This document shows positions 44,972 through 54,754 of a stretch of DNA of 64,000 nucleotides, piece by piece. The stretch covers positions 3,286,001 to 3,350,000 of the forward strand of contig NZ_CP019067.1 in the NCBI RefSeq assembly GCF_001989615.1, given 5' to 3'. Under the pieces are notes generated by a model. The model did no database searches. It was not told the origin of the DNA and worked only from the letters and a program-made list of their open reading frames with translations. This stretch comes from Halorientalis sp. IM1011 (lineage in GTDB: Archaea > Halobacteriota > Halobacteria > Halobacteriales > Haloarculaceae). The stretch's first letter is position 1. Each line of letters begins with the position of its first letter. The translations under genes were made by a program, and so were the position numbers.

Positions 44972-47002
44972 TTATCCGTTCCCCTCTCCGGTCGTCAGGT
45001 CGGTTCGGACCGTCGCCCAGTCGGGCGCGAGGTCGGGCACGTAGCCGGCGTCCCCGCCGCACTCGCCGATGGCGACGCAGCGTTCGATCCGGGGCGTGAG
45101 CGCGCGGACGCGACCGTCGTCGCGGCGGACTGGTGTCTCGAACCGGTAACTGAAGCTCGCACCGGGGCCGCTGTCGACGAACAGCGTCAGCGACACGTCC
45201 TCCCTGTCGTCGTACTGGATCGGCTCGTGAGACCGCCAGCCCGGGCCGACGAGTCGGACGCCGTCGTCGGCGAAGCGGATGCGGGCGGTGGCGGAGTCGG
45301 TCGCGTTGCGCGCGCCGACGGTTACGCTCTCCTCGTCGGCGGTGAGGGTCGCCGACACCGATCGGTACGTCGACGGGAGGCCGACGGTCGCGTTCATCGT
45401 GACCGACTCGCCGGCGGCGTGATCGACGCGCTGGATTCGCGAGCCACGGGGCGAACCGCTGTACGGTTCCCACCCACCGCGGAGAGCATAGCGATACAGC
45501 GACCGGTCGGGGTAGGCGTCCACGACCGCGAAGGGGCGTTCGTCCATGGCGTACACCGTCTCCCCGTCGAATCCCGGGTCGTTCCGGAGCGGCTGGAACG
45601 GATGATTCAGCCAGTCACCGTACGGCGTCGGCAGGAAGACGAGTCCGCCGTCGAGCGACTGCTCCTCGAAGGGTTCGTACGCCCCCGCGTACGTCTCGGT
45701 CGCTCGCTCGTTCATCGACACGGGGCGATCGGCGTTGGCCACCGTTACGCCACCCAGTACCCCCGCGCCCACGAGGATCACGGCCACGACCGCAATCTGC
45801 ACCCCTCGTGGGTCGAGGCGCTCGTCGGCCAGTCGGCGGACGCCCCGGAGGATCGCCAGCGCACCGACGGCCGCGAAGGCGCCGAACGGCAGGAGCAGGT
45901 CGAAGTGGTAGTAGGGGCCGTGCGAGGCGATCAGCCCGTCACCGGCCCGGTCGAGCACGCCCAGGATGTTGAAGTTGCCCCAGAAGAAGACGTTCCCCGC
46001 GGCGATCGTTCCGATCTGTCCGACGAGGATCCCCTGTCGTGCCGAGAGTCCGCGCCGAACGGCGACGGCGATTCCGCCGAGGGCCACTGCAGTCCCGAGC
46101 AACCCGCCCGCCACCCAGGTGGTGGTCACCTGTTCGAGCACCAGCGCGTTCGCCTCTAGCGCGAGTTCGAGCGTGTACTCCACCTCGTGGCCGAGTATCT
46201 CGCGATGGCCGAGGCCGAGCCCGTCTTCCGGCGCGAACGCCTGATACGGGAAGACGAGCGGCGATCCGGTCATCACGGCGTTGTACCCTAGCGTGAGCAC
46301 GACGCCAGCCAGTCCGACCGCCGCGGTGACGACCTGTCGCGGGAGGGCATCGCGGCGGTCGCGGTAGAGCGTCCACAGCGCGTGCCCGATCACGGGGGCC
46401 GCGAACAGCACCGCGGTGTACGGCCGCGCGAAGAAGGCCAGTCCGACGGCCGCGCCGGCCGCCCCGGCCCAGCGGTAGTCCCCGGTCCGATCTCCCCGGA
46501 GGTACGCGTAGAGGAAGGCGAGGTTCAGCATCGTCGTCGGTGCGTACGGCAGGAACACCGCCGAGTCGAGCAGGAACAGTGGGGACGCGAGGACGAACAC
46601 GGCAGCGACGAGGCCGGTCCGGCGGTCGAACAGTTCCCGGACGACCAGCGCGACCAGCGCGACGTTCGCGGCGGCGATCCCGGCGAGTGCGAGCCGCGCC
46701 CCACCGAACAGCTTCCCGACGGCGAACAGCGCAGGCACTACCGGTGCGTACTTGGAGTAGAGCCCGCGGGCGTCCTCGACGAAGAACCAGGGTCGAAAGA
46801 CGCCTTCGACGGGTGGGGAGAGAAACAGCTGTCCGTCGAGCAACATCGCCGCCTGCTGGAGGTAGACCCCCTCGTCGTGGTTCAGCGAGTGGTACGGAAA
46901 CAGACGGGTGGCGAGAATCCAGACTGCGATAGCGGCGACGGCTGCGAGCGCGACGACGCCGATCCGCCACGTCCGCGACCGAACGTCACTCCCGGCGGCC
47001 AT
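44972..47002 (-). CDS. Multi-pass GT39-like glycosyltransferase
   Basis: 676 residues with about ten to twelve membrane helices (about 12-430) and a large outside domain (about 440-676). The GT39-like motif FPYHSLNHDEGVYLQQAAML with the acidic pair near the first loop, and a segment YSKYAPVVPALFAVGKLFGG, are as in PMT/ArnT-like lipid-sugar transferases. The C-terminal part is beta-rich. It transfers a sugar from a lipid carrier to an extracellular acceptor. The start overlaps the end of the ABC ATPase gene by 17 bases, but the unrelated functions make this a chance overlap. Confidence 0.78.
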   Translation of the reverse strand: MAAGSDVRSRTWRIGVVALAAVAAIAVWILATRLFPYHSLNHDEGVYLQQAAMLLDGQLFLSPPVEGVFRPWFFVEDARGLYSKYAPVVPALFAVGKLFGGARLALAGIAAANVALVALVVRELFDRRTGLVAAVFVLASPLFLLDSAVFLPYAPTTMLNLAFLYAYLRGDRTGDYRWAGAAGAAVGLAFFARPYTAVLFAAPVIGHALWTLYRDRRDALPRQVVTAAVGLAGVVLTLGYNAVMTGSPLVFPYQAFAPEDGLGLGHREILGHEVEYTLELALEANALVLEQVTTTWVAGGLLGTAVALGGIAVAVRRGLSARQGILVGQIGTIAAGNVFFWGNFNILGVLDRAGDGLIASHGPYYHFDLLLPFGAFAAVGALAILRGVRRLADERLDPRGVQIAVVAVILVGAGVLGGVTVANADRPVSMNERATETYAGAYEPFEEQSLDGGLVFLPTPYGDWLNHPFQPLRNDPGFDGETVYAMDERPFAVVDAYPDRSLYRYALRGGWEPYSGSPRGSRIQRVDHAAGESVTMNATVGLPSTYRSVSATLTADEESVTVGARNATDSATARIRFADDGVRLVGPGWRSHEPIQYDDREDVSLTLFVDSGPGASFSYRFETPVRRDDGRVRALTPRIERCVAIGECGGDAGYVPDLAPDWATVRTDLTTGEGNG

Positions 47003-48140
47003 CGCTCTCGGTGGGGAACCAGGCGAGCCGGTGGTCGGAGACGAGATCGACGCGGACCCGCCGATCCAGATCGAGGTGGTCGGAGTGGTTGTGTTCGCAG
47101 TAGACCACGTCGCCGGAGTCGAGTTCGACGGTGTAGACGAACGAGGGGCCGGTGTACTCGCGTTCGACGATCACGCCGTCGCCGTCGCTGTCCTCGGCCG
47201 GAATCGCTCGCAGGTCGTCGGGCCGGGCCAGCACGTCGATATCGGCTCCGTCGTACTCCGGCCCGAGCCCCTGGATCATGTCGGTGTCGAGTGCCCCCAG
47301 CCCCGTCTCGATGGTGTGTTCGTCGAGGCGGCCGGAGACGAAACCGGCCTGGCCGAGGAACTCCGCGACGAACCGGGATTCGGGCTGCTGGAAGACGACC
47401 TCCGGCCGACCGACCTGTTCGATGTGGCCCTCGGACATGACGGCAACCCGGTCGCTGATGGAGAGGGCTTCCTCCTGGTCGTGAGTGACCGAGAGGGCGG
47501 TGACGCCTGTCTCTTTCAGGATACGTCGCACCTCCTCGCGCATCTGCTTGCGCAGGGAGACGTCGAGGTTCGAGAACGGTTCGTCGAGCAGGAGGACGTC
47601 CGGTTCGGGAGCCAGCGAGCGCGCCAGCGCGATCCGCTGTTGCTGGCCGCCAGAGAGGTCGTCGGGGCTCGCGTCCCGGTAGTCGGCCAGGCCGACCAGT
47701 TCGAGCAGTTCCTCTACCCGCGCCTCGGTCGCCTCGCTGTCCCAGTCGTCGATGCCGTAGGCGATGTTCTCGCCGACCGAGAGGTGGGGGAAGAGTGCGT
47801 AATCCTGGAAGACCAGCCCCACGTCGCGTTTGTCCGGTTCGACGAACCGGCCGTTACCGGCGACGACGTCGCCGTCGACGGCGATGGTCCCGCTGTCGGG
47901 GCGGATGAGACCGGCCAGCAGGCGAAGCGTCGTGGTCTTGCCACAGCCAGACGGGCCGAGAAGTGTCAGCAGTTCCCCCTCGTGGACAGACAGCGAGAAG
48001 TCGGCGACGGCACGTTCGTCGCCGAACGTCCGCGTCACGTCGTCGAGTTCGAGGATCGCCTCCTCGGACTGTCCATCCCGGGTCGCCGTTACGACCCGTT
48101 CCGTCTCCGTCTGTGTCGTGGTCTGTGTCGAATCGTTCAT
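46986..48140 (-). CDS. Fbp-type iron ABC transporter ATPase
   Basis: 384 residues. Walker A is LLGPSGCGKTTTLRLLAGLI (about 55), Q-loop VGLVFQDYALFPHLSVG, signature DDLSGGQQQRIALARSLAPE, Walker B VLLLDEPFSNLDVSLR, and a TOBE-type C-terminal domain (about 270-384). It resembles FbpC/PotA-type ATPases of ferric iron and polyamine uptake. It overlaps the permease gene by ATGA (48137-48140). Iron is favoured by the palindromic box at the operon head and by the binding protein type. Confidence 0.9.
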   Translation of the reverse strand: MNDSTQTTTQTETERVVTATRDGQSEEAILELDDVTRTFGDERAVADFSLSVHEGELLTLLGPSGCGKTTTLRLLAGLIRPDSGTIAVDGDVVAGNGRFVEPDKRDVGLVFQDYALFPHLSVGENIAYGIDDWDSEATEARVEELLELVGLADYRDASPDDLSGGQQQRIALARSLAPEPDVLLLDEPFSNLDVSLRKQMREEVRRILKETGVTALSVTHDQEEALSISDRVAVMSEGHIEQVGRPEVVFQQPESRFVAEFLGQAGFVSGRLDEHTIETGLGALDTDMIQGLGPEYDGADIDVLARPDDLRAIPAEDSDGDGVIVEREYTGPSFVYTVELDSGDVVYCEHNHSDHLDLDRRVRVDLVSDHRLAWFPTESDGRRE

Positions 48141-49792
48141 GATGAGTCACCGCGTTCCTGTGAGAGGATGACGGCCATCGAGAGGCCGGAGACGACGACG
48201 AGGATCAGGGCCGGCACAGCCGCCTGTCCGTAGAAGCCCGCCTCCTCGACCGTCCAGATGTACGTGACGAGCGTATCGAACCCCAGCGGGCGGAGCATCA
48301 GCGTGGCCGGCAACTCCTTCATCGTCGTCAGAAAGACCAGCGCCGCACCGGCGGCGACCCCCGGGAGAATCAGCGGGAGCGTCACCGACCGGAAGGCGCG
48401 CAATCGCGACCGACCGAGCGTCTGTGCCGCCTCGACCAGTTCCCGGTCGACCTGGAGCGTCGAGGTTCGGATCGACCCGATCGCCTGGGGCATGAACCGG
48501 ACGACGTACGCGAACACGAGCATCGGGATCGTCTTGTAGAAGAGCCCTACCACGTCGACGCCCGTCAGATCCGTGAGAGTCGGCAACAGGTCGAGACTGA
48601 ACGCGAGCAGGGCGATGGCCAGCACGATGCCCGGCGTCGCGTACCCGACGTAGGACACGCGGTCGGCCAGCGCCGCCAGTCGGGAGTCCGACCGGGCCGA
48701 CGCGATGGCGATCGGTAAGGCAACGATCACGGAGGCTACGGCGGCCAGCAGCGCCAGATTCGTCGAGTTCCAGGCGTACTCCCAGGAGAACGCGATCTGT
48801 CCGGCCTGGTACCCAGGGCCGCCCCGCGTGAGCCACATGCCGAAGATACCGATCGGCACGAGGATCGCGAGCGCGAAGACGGCGACCGGGACCAGCAGTG
48901 CGGGGTACCGCCAGGCACCCAGATCCAGGGCGACCGCTCCGCGATTGCCCCCGCTCTCGTAGGCACCGGACTCGTCGGCACCGATGCGGGACTCGATAGC
49001 GAGGATGACGGCGGTGACGGCCAGCAACTGCAGCGAGAGGACCACCGCGTAGTCCCGGGCGAAGGCGTTGTACTGCGCGTAGATGAACTGCGTGAACACC
49101 TCCACGCGCATGATGTTTGGCGTCCCGAAGTCCGCCAGCGTATACAGCGCCACGAGCAGCGACCCCGCGGCGATCCCGGGGAGTATCTGCGGTATGGTGA
49201 CCCGCTTGAGCGCCTCCCAGCGACCGGAGTTGAGCGTCTGCCCTGCCTCGACGAGCGTCCCGTCGAGCGAGAGCAGCGACGCCCGCGTCGTCAGGAAGAC
49301 GTAGGGGTAGGTGTACAGCGTCAACACGAACGCGGCGCCCGCGAAACCGTACACGGAGGGGAGCGATTCGACGCCGATGGGGGCCAACAGATCGGCGAGT
49401 GTCCCGTTCGGGCCGAACGCCGAGACGAACGCGAAGGCACCGAGGTAGCTGGGGACCGCGAGCGGCAGCGCACAGAGGATCGTCCAGAACCGTTCGAAGG
49501 GCAGGTCACCCTGCACAGTCAACAGCGCGAGCGCCACGCCCAACACGATGCTCGCACCCGTTACGACCGCCACGAGGGCGAGGCTCCGTACTAGCACCGC
49601 GGTCGTTCGGGACTCGACTGCGAGTTCGACCGCCGCCCACCCAAGCCCCGCCGCATCGACGGCGAGCCACGCGATGGGGACGACGAGGATGGCGGCGATG
49701 GCCGCAGCGAGCAACGTCAGGCCGGTATCGATAGTGGAGGACCTGTCTGCGGACTTGCCGCTCATCCGCTCTAAGTCCTCCTGGCCGGTCAT
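48137..49792 (-). CDS. Fbp-type iron ABC permease (two fused halves)
   Basis: 551 residues with about twelve helices. It is a fused permease, each half with an EAA-type loop: VEAGQTLNSGRWEALKRVTI (about 180) and VEAAQTLGRSRLRAFRSVTL (about 455). This double structure is typical of FbpB-type ferric-iron transporters. The ATG at 49792 overlaps the binding-protein stop; an in-frame ATG at 49765 is an alternative. It lies in one transcript with the binding protein and ATPase. Confidence 0.9.
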   Translation of the reverse strand: MTGQEDLERMSGKSADRSSTIDTGLTLLAAAIAAILVVPIAWLAVDAAGLGWAAVELAVESRTTAVLVRSLALVAVVTGASIVLGVALALLTVQGDLPFERFWTILCALPLAVPSYLGAFAFVSAFGPNGTLADLLAPIGVESLPSVYGFAGAAFVLTLYTYPYVFLTTRASLLSLDGTLVEAGQTLNSGRWEALKRVTIPQILPGIAAGSLLVALYTLADFGTPNIMRVEVFTQFIYAQYNAFARDYAVVLSLQLLAVTAVILAIESRIGADESGAYESGGNRGAVALDLGAWRYPALLVPVAVFALAILVPIGIFGMWLTRGGPGYQAGQIAFSWEYAWNSTNLALLAAVASVIVALPIAIASARSDSRLAALADRVSYVGYATPGIVLAIALLAFSLDLLPTLTDLTGVDVVGLFYKTIPMLVFAYVVRFMPQAIGSIRTSTLQVDRELVEAAQTLGRSRLRAFRSVTLPLILPGVAAGAALVFLTTMKELPATLMLRPLGFDTLVTYIWTVEEAGFYGQAAVPALILVVVSGLSMAVILSQERGDSS

Positions 49793-50997
49793 GGGGAGAC
49801 GTTAGCTGACTCCATCAGGTCGGTGGTCTCTTGCACGTTCGATAGCTTCGCCAGGTCGATGTCCGGCGGGCTGAGTTCGTCGACCGTCGGCAGGTCCGTG
49901 ACAGGTTCGACACCCTCGATCATCGGATACGAGAAACTCACCGTCGCGAAGAACTCCTGGGCCTCCGCCGAGAGCAGGTGGCGCACGAAGTTGTCGACCA
50001 GGTCGCCCTTGTCGGTGCCCTTGATCTTCATCGCGCCGGAGACGTTGACGAGCGCGCCGGCGTCGCCCTCGGTGAACGCCAGGTCCAGCGGCGCGTCGGG
50101 GCGCTGGTTCTTGACCCGGATCGAGTAGTAGTGGTTCGCGAACCCGGCCGCCAGCGACCCGTCGGCGACGTTCTGCGAGACAGCATACTCGTTGCCGTAG
50201 CGTTGAGTGCCGGCCTCGCGCATGTCGACCAGCCACTGGCGGGTCGCCTCGTCGCCGCGGATGAGCCGCATCGCGGTCACGAAGGACTTGAACGCCCCGT
50301 AGGTCGGGGCCCAGCCCATCGTCCCCTGCAGGGCGCTCGTCTCCGGGAACTCCTGGACTTTGTTCGGAATGTCCGACTCGCTCAGCTGGTTCGTGTTGTA
50401 CGGGATGGCTCGCGCGCGACCCGCGACGCCCGCCCAGGCGTTGTCGTCACCGACGAACTGGGCGTTTCCGACGGGCGCGACCGCCTCGTCGGAGAGTGGC
50501 TCGTACGCGTCGTTGTTCGCGACGTAGCCCAGCGAACTGGCGTCGATCGACCAGAACACGTCGCCCCGATCGACGCCCGAGTTCGCCTCGTCAACGATGC
50601 TCTGGGCGAGCGACGTCGAGTCGTTGCTCCGTGGCTTGACCGAGAAATCGGGATAGATCGTCTCGAGCTTGTCGATCAGGTCCATGTAGAGGCCGCCCTC
50701 GCCACCGCCGATGTAGAGCGCGAGCGAGCCGGAGAGATCCGGGAGGTCGTTGATCGACGTCCCACCTGGGTAGGGCCGGCCCTGTGCCACCCGTCCGGAC
50801 CCGCGGAAATCGCCCTCGACGAGCGGGCCCTGCCCACGGAAGTCCGTGACGTTCGCGTTCCCGGGCGTGGAGTTCCCGTCGCCGTCACTTAGCAACCCGA
50901 AACAGCCCGCGACCGACGCGGTCCCGACTACCGCCCCGCCCTGCAGGAGGCGGCGGCGTGAAACGGTCCGTCCGTGAGAGTTTCCGTCGTCTTCCAT
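49789..50997 (-). CDS. Ferric-iron-type substrate-binding lipoprotein
   Basis: 402 residues. The Tat signal RTVSRRRLLQGGAVVGTASV ends at the lipobox Cys (AGCFG). The mature domain resembles iron-binding FbpA-like type II proteins: LALYIGGGEGGLYMDLIDKL, ARAIPYNTNQLSESDIPNKV and GWAPTYGAFKSFVTAMRLIR. It binds Fe(III) or an Fe-chelate outside the cell. The gene starts 8 bases after a perfect palindrome TTTAGGCCGGCCTAAA (51005-51020), with TATA-like GTATAAG on the minus strand at 51024-51030, so an iron regulator there would block initiation. Confidence 0.9.
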   Translation of the reverse strand: MEDDGNSHGRTVSRRRLLQGGAVVGTASVAGCFGLLSDGDGNSTPGNANVTDFRGQGPLVEGDFRGSGRVAQGRPYPGGTSINDLPDLSGSLALYIGGGEGGLYMDLIDKLETIYPDFSVKPRSNDSTSLAQSIVDEANSGVDRGDVFWSIDASSLGYVANNDAYEPLSDEAVAPVGNAQFVGDDNAWAGVAGRARAIPYNTNQLSESDIPNKVQEFPETSALQGTMGWAPTYGAFKSFVTAMRLIRGDEATRQWLVDMREAGTQRYGNEYAVSQNVADGSLAAGFANHYYSIRVKNQRPDAPLDLAFTEGDAGALVNVSGAMKIKGTDKGDLVDNFVRHLLSAEAQEFFATVSFSYPMIEGVEPVTDLPTVDELSPPDIDLAKLSNVQETTDLMESANVSP

Positions 50998-51004
50998 ATA
51001 TTTA

Positions 51005-51020
51005 TTTAGGCCGGCCTAAA
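51005..51020. promoter_or_regulatory. TTAGG-N4-CCTAA iron box, fbp operon
   Basis: TTTAGGCCGGCCTAAA is a perfect 16-base palindrome 8 bases upstream of the binding-protein ATG and just inside the TATA box. Its half-sites match the DtxR/IdeR-type iron operator half-sites. Four others are in this window. Confidence 0.7.
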
Positions 51021-51038
51021 ACACTTATACTTGCCGGT

Positions 51039-52202
51039 TCAGTCGTCCGCAGACGTGGGTGCGTGTTCCGAGACCGAGCCGGGTCGGAGCCCTTCGAGAC
51101 AGGACAGCCAGTCCCGCATGAACTCGCCGCAGTAGTTGATGAACGCGGCGTTCTCGTAGTCGAAGTCGCCCTCGGCCATCGCGTCGGCCATCGCGGCGAA
51201 CACGCCCGCGTACGAGTCGGCGTCGTCGCCGACTTCGTCGATGATCTCCCAGACGTGTTCGTTCAGTTCCAGTCCGGGGACCTCGTTGTTCAGGTCGGAG
51301 AACGTCGAGCGCGGGGCCTTGTTGTGTTCACAGAGCGGGTACCCGTTGATGATCCGCTTGTCCAGCACGTCACAGGCCCGCTTGAGGAACAGGCCGCTCC
51401 AGATGTCGTCGAACCGGCCCACGTCCCACTCGTTCTCGTCCATCGGGAGCTGGTAGAACGCGGGGATGACCTCCCGGCGGAAGGCGAGGTTCATCGAACA
51501 GACGGTGAGGTAGTTCTCGCGCTCGGCGACGAAGTTCCCCTCGTAGTCGTCGGTCGAGGTGCGGGTCTGGGCTTGCCCCTGCAGGTCCCCGTCCATCAGG
51601 ATTCGGACCGCGTCGAGGTCGGGGACGTTCGTCCAGAGGCCCTGGGAGGCCACCACGTCCTCGACCTCGGCCTCGCCGACCTCGATCTCCTCGTCCATCG
51701 CGCTGTAGGGGTACCCACGCGGGTAGAGCCCGTGTTCGTCGACGTTCTGGTAGAGGACGTTCACCCAGTCCTCGTCGGACCCGATCGACTCGACGGTGCC
51801 CTCGAAGGCGAGATTGTCGAAGTGGGTCCCGAACCAGTCGAAGTCCGGGTGGGGGAGCGTGTCGTCGTCGATGAAGAAGCCGTACTCGAAGTCGTTGGCC
51901 CACATGTACAGGAGGCCGAAACTCGTCTGGGCGTGGCTGGCCTCGGGGATCAGGTGGGCGTACTCGTCGACGCCCTGCTCCTCGAACCACTCCTCGCGGG
52001 CGGTCCCGTCGAAGACGCGGCCCTCGACCCCTTCGTCGTCGAGCATCGCCTGCATCTCGTCGGTGTCACAGAAGTCCTCCGTGACCAGCGCGACGTGCAA
52101 CCGGTCCAGATCGAACCCGTGCTCGCGCGCGTTCTCGAAATACGTCCGCATGCACTCGAACTCCCGGATCGTCGGCACGATTACGCAAACGTCAGCACTC
52201 AT
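51039..52202 (-). CDS. GT75-like glycosyltransferase (reversibly glycosylated protein family)
   Basis: 387 residues. The N-terminus MSADVCVIVPTIREFECMRT begins a GT-A-like fold. The acidic motif FFIDDDTLPHPDFDWF resembles the DDD of plant reversibly glycosylated polypeptides (UDP-arabinopyranose mutase), and CSMNLAFRREVIPAFYQLPM follows. Haloarchaeal members are usually annotated as alpha-1,4-glucan-protein synthase. Sugar donor and role are not known. The imperfect box TTTAGGGAAGCCAAAA at 52218-52233 lies 16 bases upstream of ATG 52202, so iron control is possible. It sits between the fbp operon and a beta-ketoacyl-type reductase. Confidence 0.75.
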   Translation of the reverse strand: MSADVCVIVPTIREFECMRTYFENAREHGFDLDRLHVALVTEDFCDTDEMQAMLDDEGVEGRVFDGTAREEWFEEQGVDEYAHLIPEASHAQTSFGLLYMWANDFEYGFFIDDDTLPHPDFDWFGTHFDNLAFEGTVESIGSDEDWVNVLYQNVDEHGLYPRGYPYSAMDEEIEVGEAEVEDVVASQGLWTNVPDLDAVRILMDGDLQGQAQTRTSTDDYEGNFVAERENYLTVCSMNLAFRREVIPAFYQLPMDENEWDVGRFDDIWSGLFLKRACDVLDKRIINGYPLCEHNKAPRSTFSDLNNEVPGLELNEHVWEIIDEVGDDADSYAGVFAAMADAMAEGDFDYENAAFINYCGEFMRDWLSCLEGLRPGSVSEHAPTSADD

Positions 52203-52431
52203 TCGTAGGCACCTCTCTTTAGGGAAGCCAAAAGTAACTGTCGTGTTCCCGGCGTCCTCTGACAGGAATCTCGATACCACATTATACACTACGGATTTTG
52301 ATTACAGCTGTATAAGGGGAACTATTATCTGCGAGTGCATGGGCAGAAGTACGTGAGGAGAGGGGTGTGGCCACACTGTCGTGCGGTTGACAGAGAGGGT
52401 ACGACGGTGGCCACGCCGGAGATATCTAACC

Positions 52432-53172
52432 ATGCTCGAAAACCAGATCTGTGTGGTAACGGGTGCATCACGAGGTATCGGCCGCGGCATCGCCGAGGAG
52501 TTGGGACGTCACGGGGCGACCGTCGTCGTCAACTACCGGTCCTCGGAAGCGGCGGCACACGAGGTCGCCGACCGGATCGACGAGGCGGGTGGAGAGGCCG
52601 TCCCGTTACAGGCCGACGTTTCGGACCAGGACGAGGTCGACGCCATGGCCGAACGGGTCGGCGAACTGTACGGATCGGCCGACGTGCTGGTCAACAACGC
52701 GGGGATCACCATCGACAAGAAGTTCGAGAACATGACCAAGGAGGACTGGGAGACGGTGATGGACGTGAATCTCGGCGGCGTCTTCAACGCGACCAACGCC
52801 TTCTTCGAGGACATCAAGGCCGCCGACGAGGGCAGACTCGTCAACATCTCGTCGGTCGTGGGCCAGCAAGGTAACTACGGCCAGGCCAACTACGCCGCGA
52901 CGAAGTCCGGCCTGTTCGGCTTCACCCGGACGCTGGCGCTCGAACTCGCCTCCACCGGGTCGACCGCCAACTGCGTCGCCCCCGGATTCGTCGAGACCGA
53001 CATGCTGGACGACGTGCCCGAGCGCGTCCAGCAGAAGATTCTCGACCGGATCCCCCTGAATCGGTTCGCCACGGTCGACGACGTCGCCGGAATCGTCCGG
53101 TTTCTCGCCAGCGAGGACTCAGGCTACATGACCGGCCAGGTGATGGCCGTCAACGGCGGCATGGAGTGGTAA
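52432..53172 (+). CDS. SDR-family 3-oxoacyl reductase (PhaB/FabG-like)
   Basis: 246 residues. The Rossmann motif is TGASRGIGRGIAEELGRH, then NNAGITIDKKFENMTKEDWE, the catalytic Ser region NISSVVGQQGNYGQANYAAT with Tyr-x3-Lys, and the C-terminus YMTGQVMAVNGGMEW. It strongly resembles haloarchaeal acetoacetyl-CoA reductase (PhaB). It reduces 3-oxoacyl-CoA with NADPH, for example for polyhydroxyalkanoate. Its stop is one base before the carboxyltransferase gene, so the two are probably co-transcribed. I start at ATG 52432. Confidence 0.85.
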   Translation: MLENQICVVTGASRGIGRGIAEELGRHGATVVVNYRSSEAAAHEVADRIDEAGGEAVPLQADVSDQDEVDAMAERVGELYGSADVLVNNAGITIDKKFENMTKEDWETVMDVNLGGVFNATNAFFEDIKAADEGRLVNISSVVGQQGNYGQANYAATKSGLFGFTRTLALELASTGSTANCVAPGFVETDMLDDVPERVQQKILDRIPLNRFATVDDVAGIVRFLASEDSGYMTGQVMAVNGGMEW

Positions 53173-53173
53173 C

Positions 53174-54754
53174 ATGAGCCAACAGGAGGAAGAAGCGTCC
53201 GACCAGACCGAACAGTCCCCGGTCGAGGAACTCCGCGAGCGCCGCCGCGAAGCCGAACTCGGCGGCGGGGAGGCACGCATCGAGCGCCAGCACGAGAAGG
53301 GAAAGATGACCGCGCGCGAGCGGGTCGACTACCTGCTCGACGACGACACCTTCCGCGAGGTCGACCCGTTCGTCGAACACCGCGCCCAGTCGTTCGGGAT
53401 GGACGAGAAGACGTTCCCCGGCGACGCCGTGGTCACCGGCTACGGCGAGGTAAACGGCCGGAAACTCTTCGTCTTCGCCCACGACTTCACGGTGCTCGGC
53501 GGCTCGGTCGGCGAGGTCGTCGCCGACAAGATCTGCAAGGTGATGGACAAGGCCATCGAGAACGGCGTTCCCGTCGTCGGCCTGAACGACTCCGGCGGCG
53601 CGCGCATCCAGGAGGGCGTCGACTCGCTCGTGGGTTTCGCGAAGATCTTCAATCGCAACACGGAGGCCTCAGGCCTGATCCCGCAGATCTCGGCGATCAT
53701 GGGGCCCTGTGCCGGCGGCGCGACCTACTCGCCCGCCCTGACCGACTTCACGTTCATGGTCGAGGACACCAGCCACATGTTCATCACCGGCCCGGACGTG
53801 ATCGAGACGGTCACTGGCGAGCAGGTCTCGAAGGCCGAACTCGGCGGCGCGAAGACTCACACCACCAAGTCGGGCGTCGCCCACTTCGCGGCGCGGTCGG
53901 AGGAGGAAGCGCTGGACGATATCCGCAAACTCCTCTCGTACCTGCCCCAGAACAACATGGCCGACCCGCCGCGGGTCCAGCCGTGGGACGATCCGACCAG
54001 GGAGTGCGACGAACTCGTCGACATCGTCCCCGAGGAACCGCGCAAACCCTACGACATGAACGAGGTGATCGAGGGAATCGTCGACGAGGATTCCTTCTTC
54101 GAGGTCCACGACGGGTTCGCGCGCAACGTGGTCACGGGGTTCGCCCGACTCGACGGCCGCGTCGTCGGCGTCGTCGCCAACCAGCCCCGCGTCTCGGCCG
54201 GGACGCTCGACATCGACGCCTCCGAGAAGGCCGCCCGCTTCGTCCGCTTCTGTGACTCGTTCAACGTCCCCATCACGACGCTGGTGGACGTGCCCGGGTT
54301 CATGCCCGGTACCGATCAGGAACACGACGGGATCATCCGCCGAGGTGCGAAACTGATCTACGCCTACGCCGAGGCGACCGTCCCGCTCATGTCGGTGGTC
54401 GTCCGGAAGGCCTACGGCGGGGCCTACATCGTCATGTCATCGAAGTTCCTCGGGAGCGACGTGAACTACGCCTGGCCCGGCGCGGAGATGGCGGTGCTGG
54501 GCCCGCGTGGCGCAGTCAACATCCTCTACCGGAAGGAACTCGCCGCGGCCGACGACCCGGATGCCAGACGCCAGGAACTGATGGACGAGTTCCGCGAGGA
54601 GTTCGCCCACCCATACGGTCCGGCCAAGCGGGGCTACCTCGACGACGTGATCGAGCCACAGAACACGCGCAAACGGCTGATCGACGACCTCGAACTGCTC
54701 GAACGCAAGCGCGAAGACACGCCGCCCAAAGACCACGGGAACATCCCGCTATGA
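53174..54754 (+). CDS. Acyl-CoA carboxylase carboxyltransferase (propionyl-CoA carboxylase beta-like)
   Basis: 526 residues, two crotonase-type halves of a carboxyltransferase. N-half: VVGLNDSGGARIQEGVDSLV, ISAIMGPCAGGATYSPALTD. C-half: RVSAGTLDIDASEKAARFVR, TTLVDVPGFMPGTDQEHDGI, VVRKAYGGAYIVMSSKFLGS. It transfers carboxyl from carboxybiotin to an acyl-CoA, making methylmalonyl- or malonyl-CoA. The biotin carboxylase/carrier (alpha) subunit gene is not in the window. It overlaps the next, small, gene by ATGA. A reductase gene lies just before. Confidence 0.92.
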   Translation: MSQQEEEASDQTEQSPVEELRERRREAELGGGEARIERQHEKGKMTARERVDYLLDDDTFREVDPFVEHRAQSFGMDEKTFPGDAVVTGYGEVNGRKLFVFAHDFTVLGGSVGEVVADKICKVMDKAIENGVPVVGLNDSGGARIQEGVDSLVGFAKIFNRNTEASGLIPQISAIMGPCAGGATYSPALTDFTFMVEDTSHMFITGPDVIETVTGEQVSKAELGGAKTHTTKSGVAHFAARSEEEALDDIRKLLSYLPQNNMADPPRVQPWDDPTRECDELVDIVPEEPRKPYDMNEVIEGIVDEDSFFEVHDGFARNVVTGFARLDGRVVGVVANQPRVSAGTLDIDASEKAARFVRFCDSFNVPITTLVDVPGFMPGTDQEHDGIIRRGAKLIYAYAEATVPLMSVVVRKAYGGAYIVMSSKFLGSDVNYAWPGAEMAVLGPRGAVNILYRKELAAADDPDARRQELMDEFREEFAHPYGPAKRGYLDDVIEPQNTRKRLIDDLELLERKREDTPPKDHGNIPL

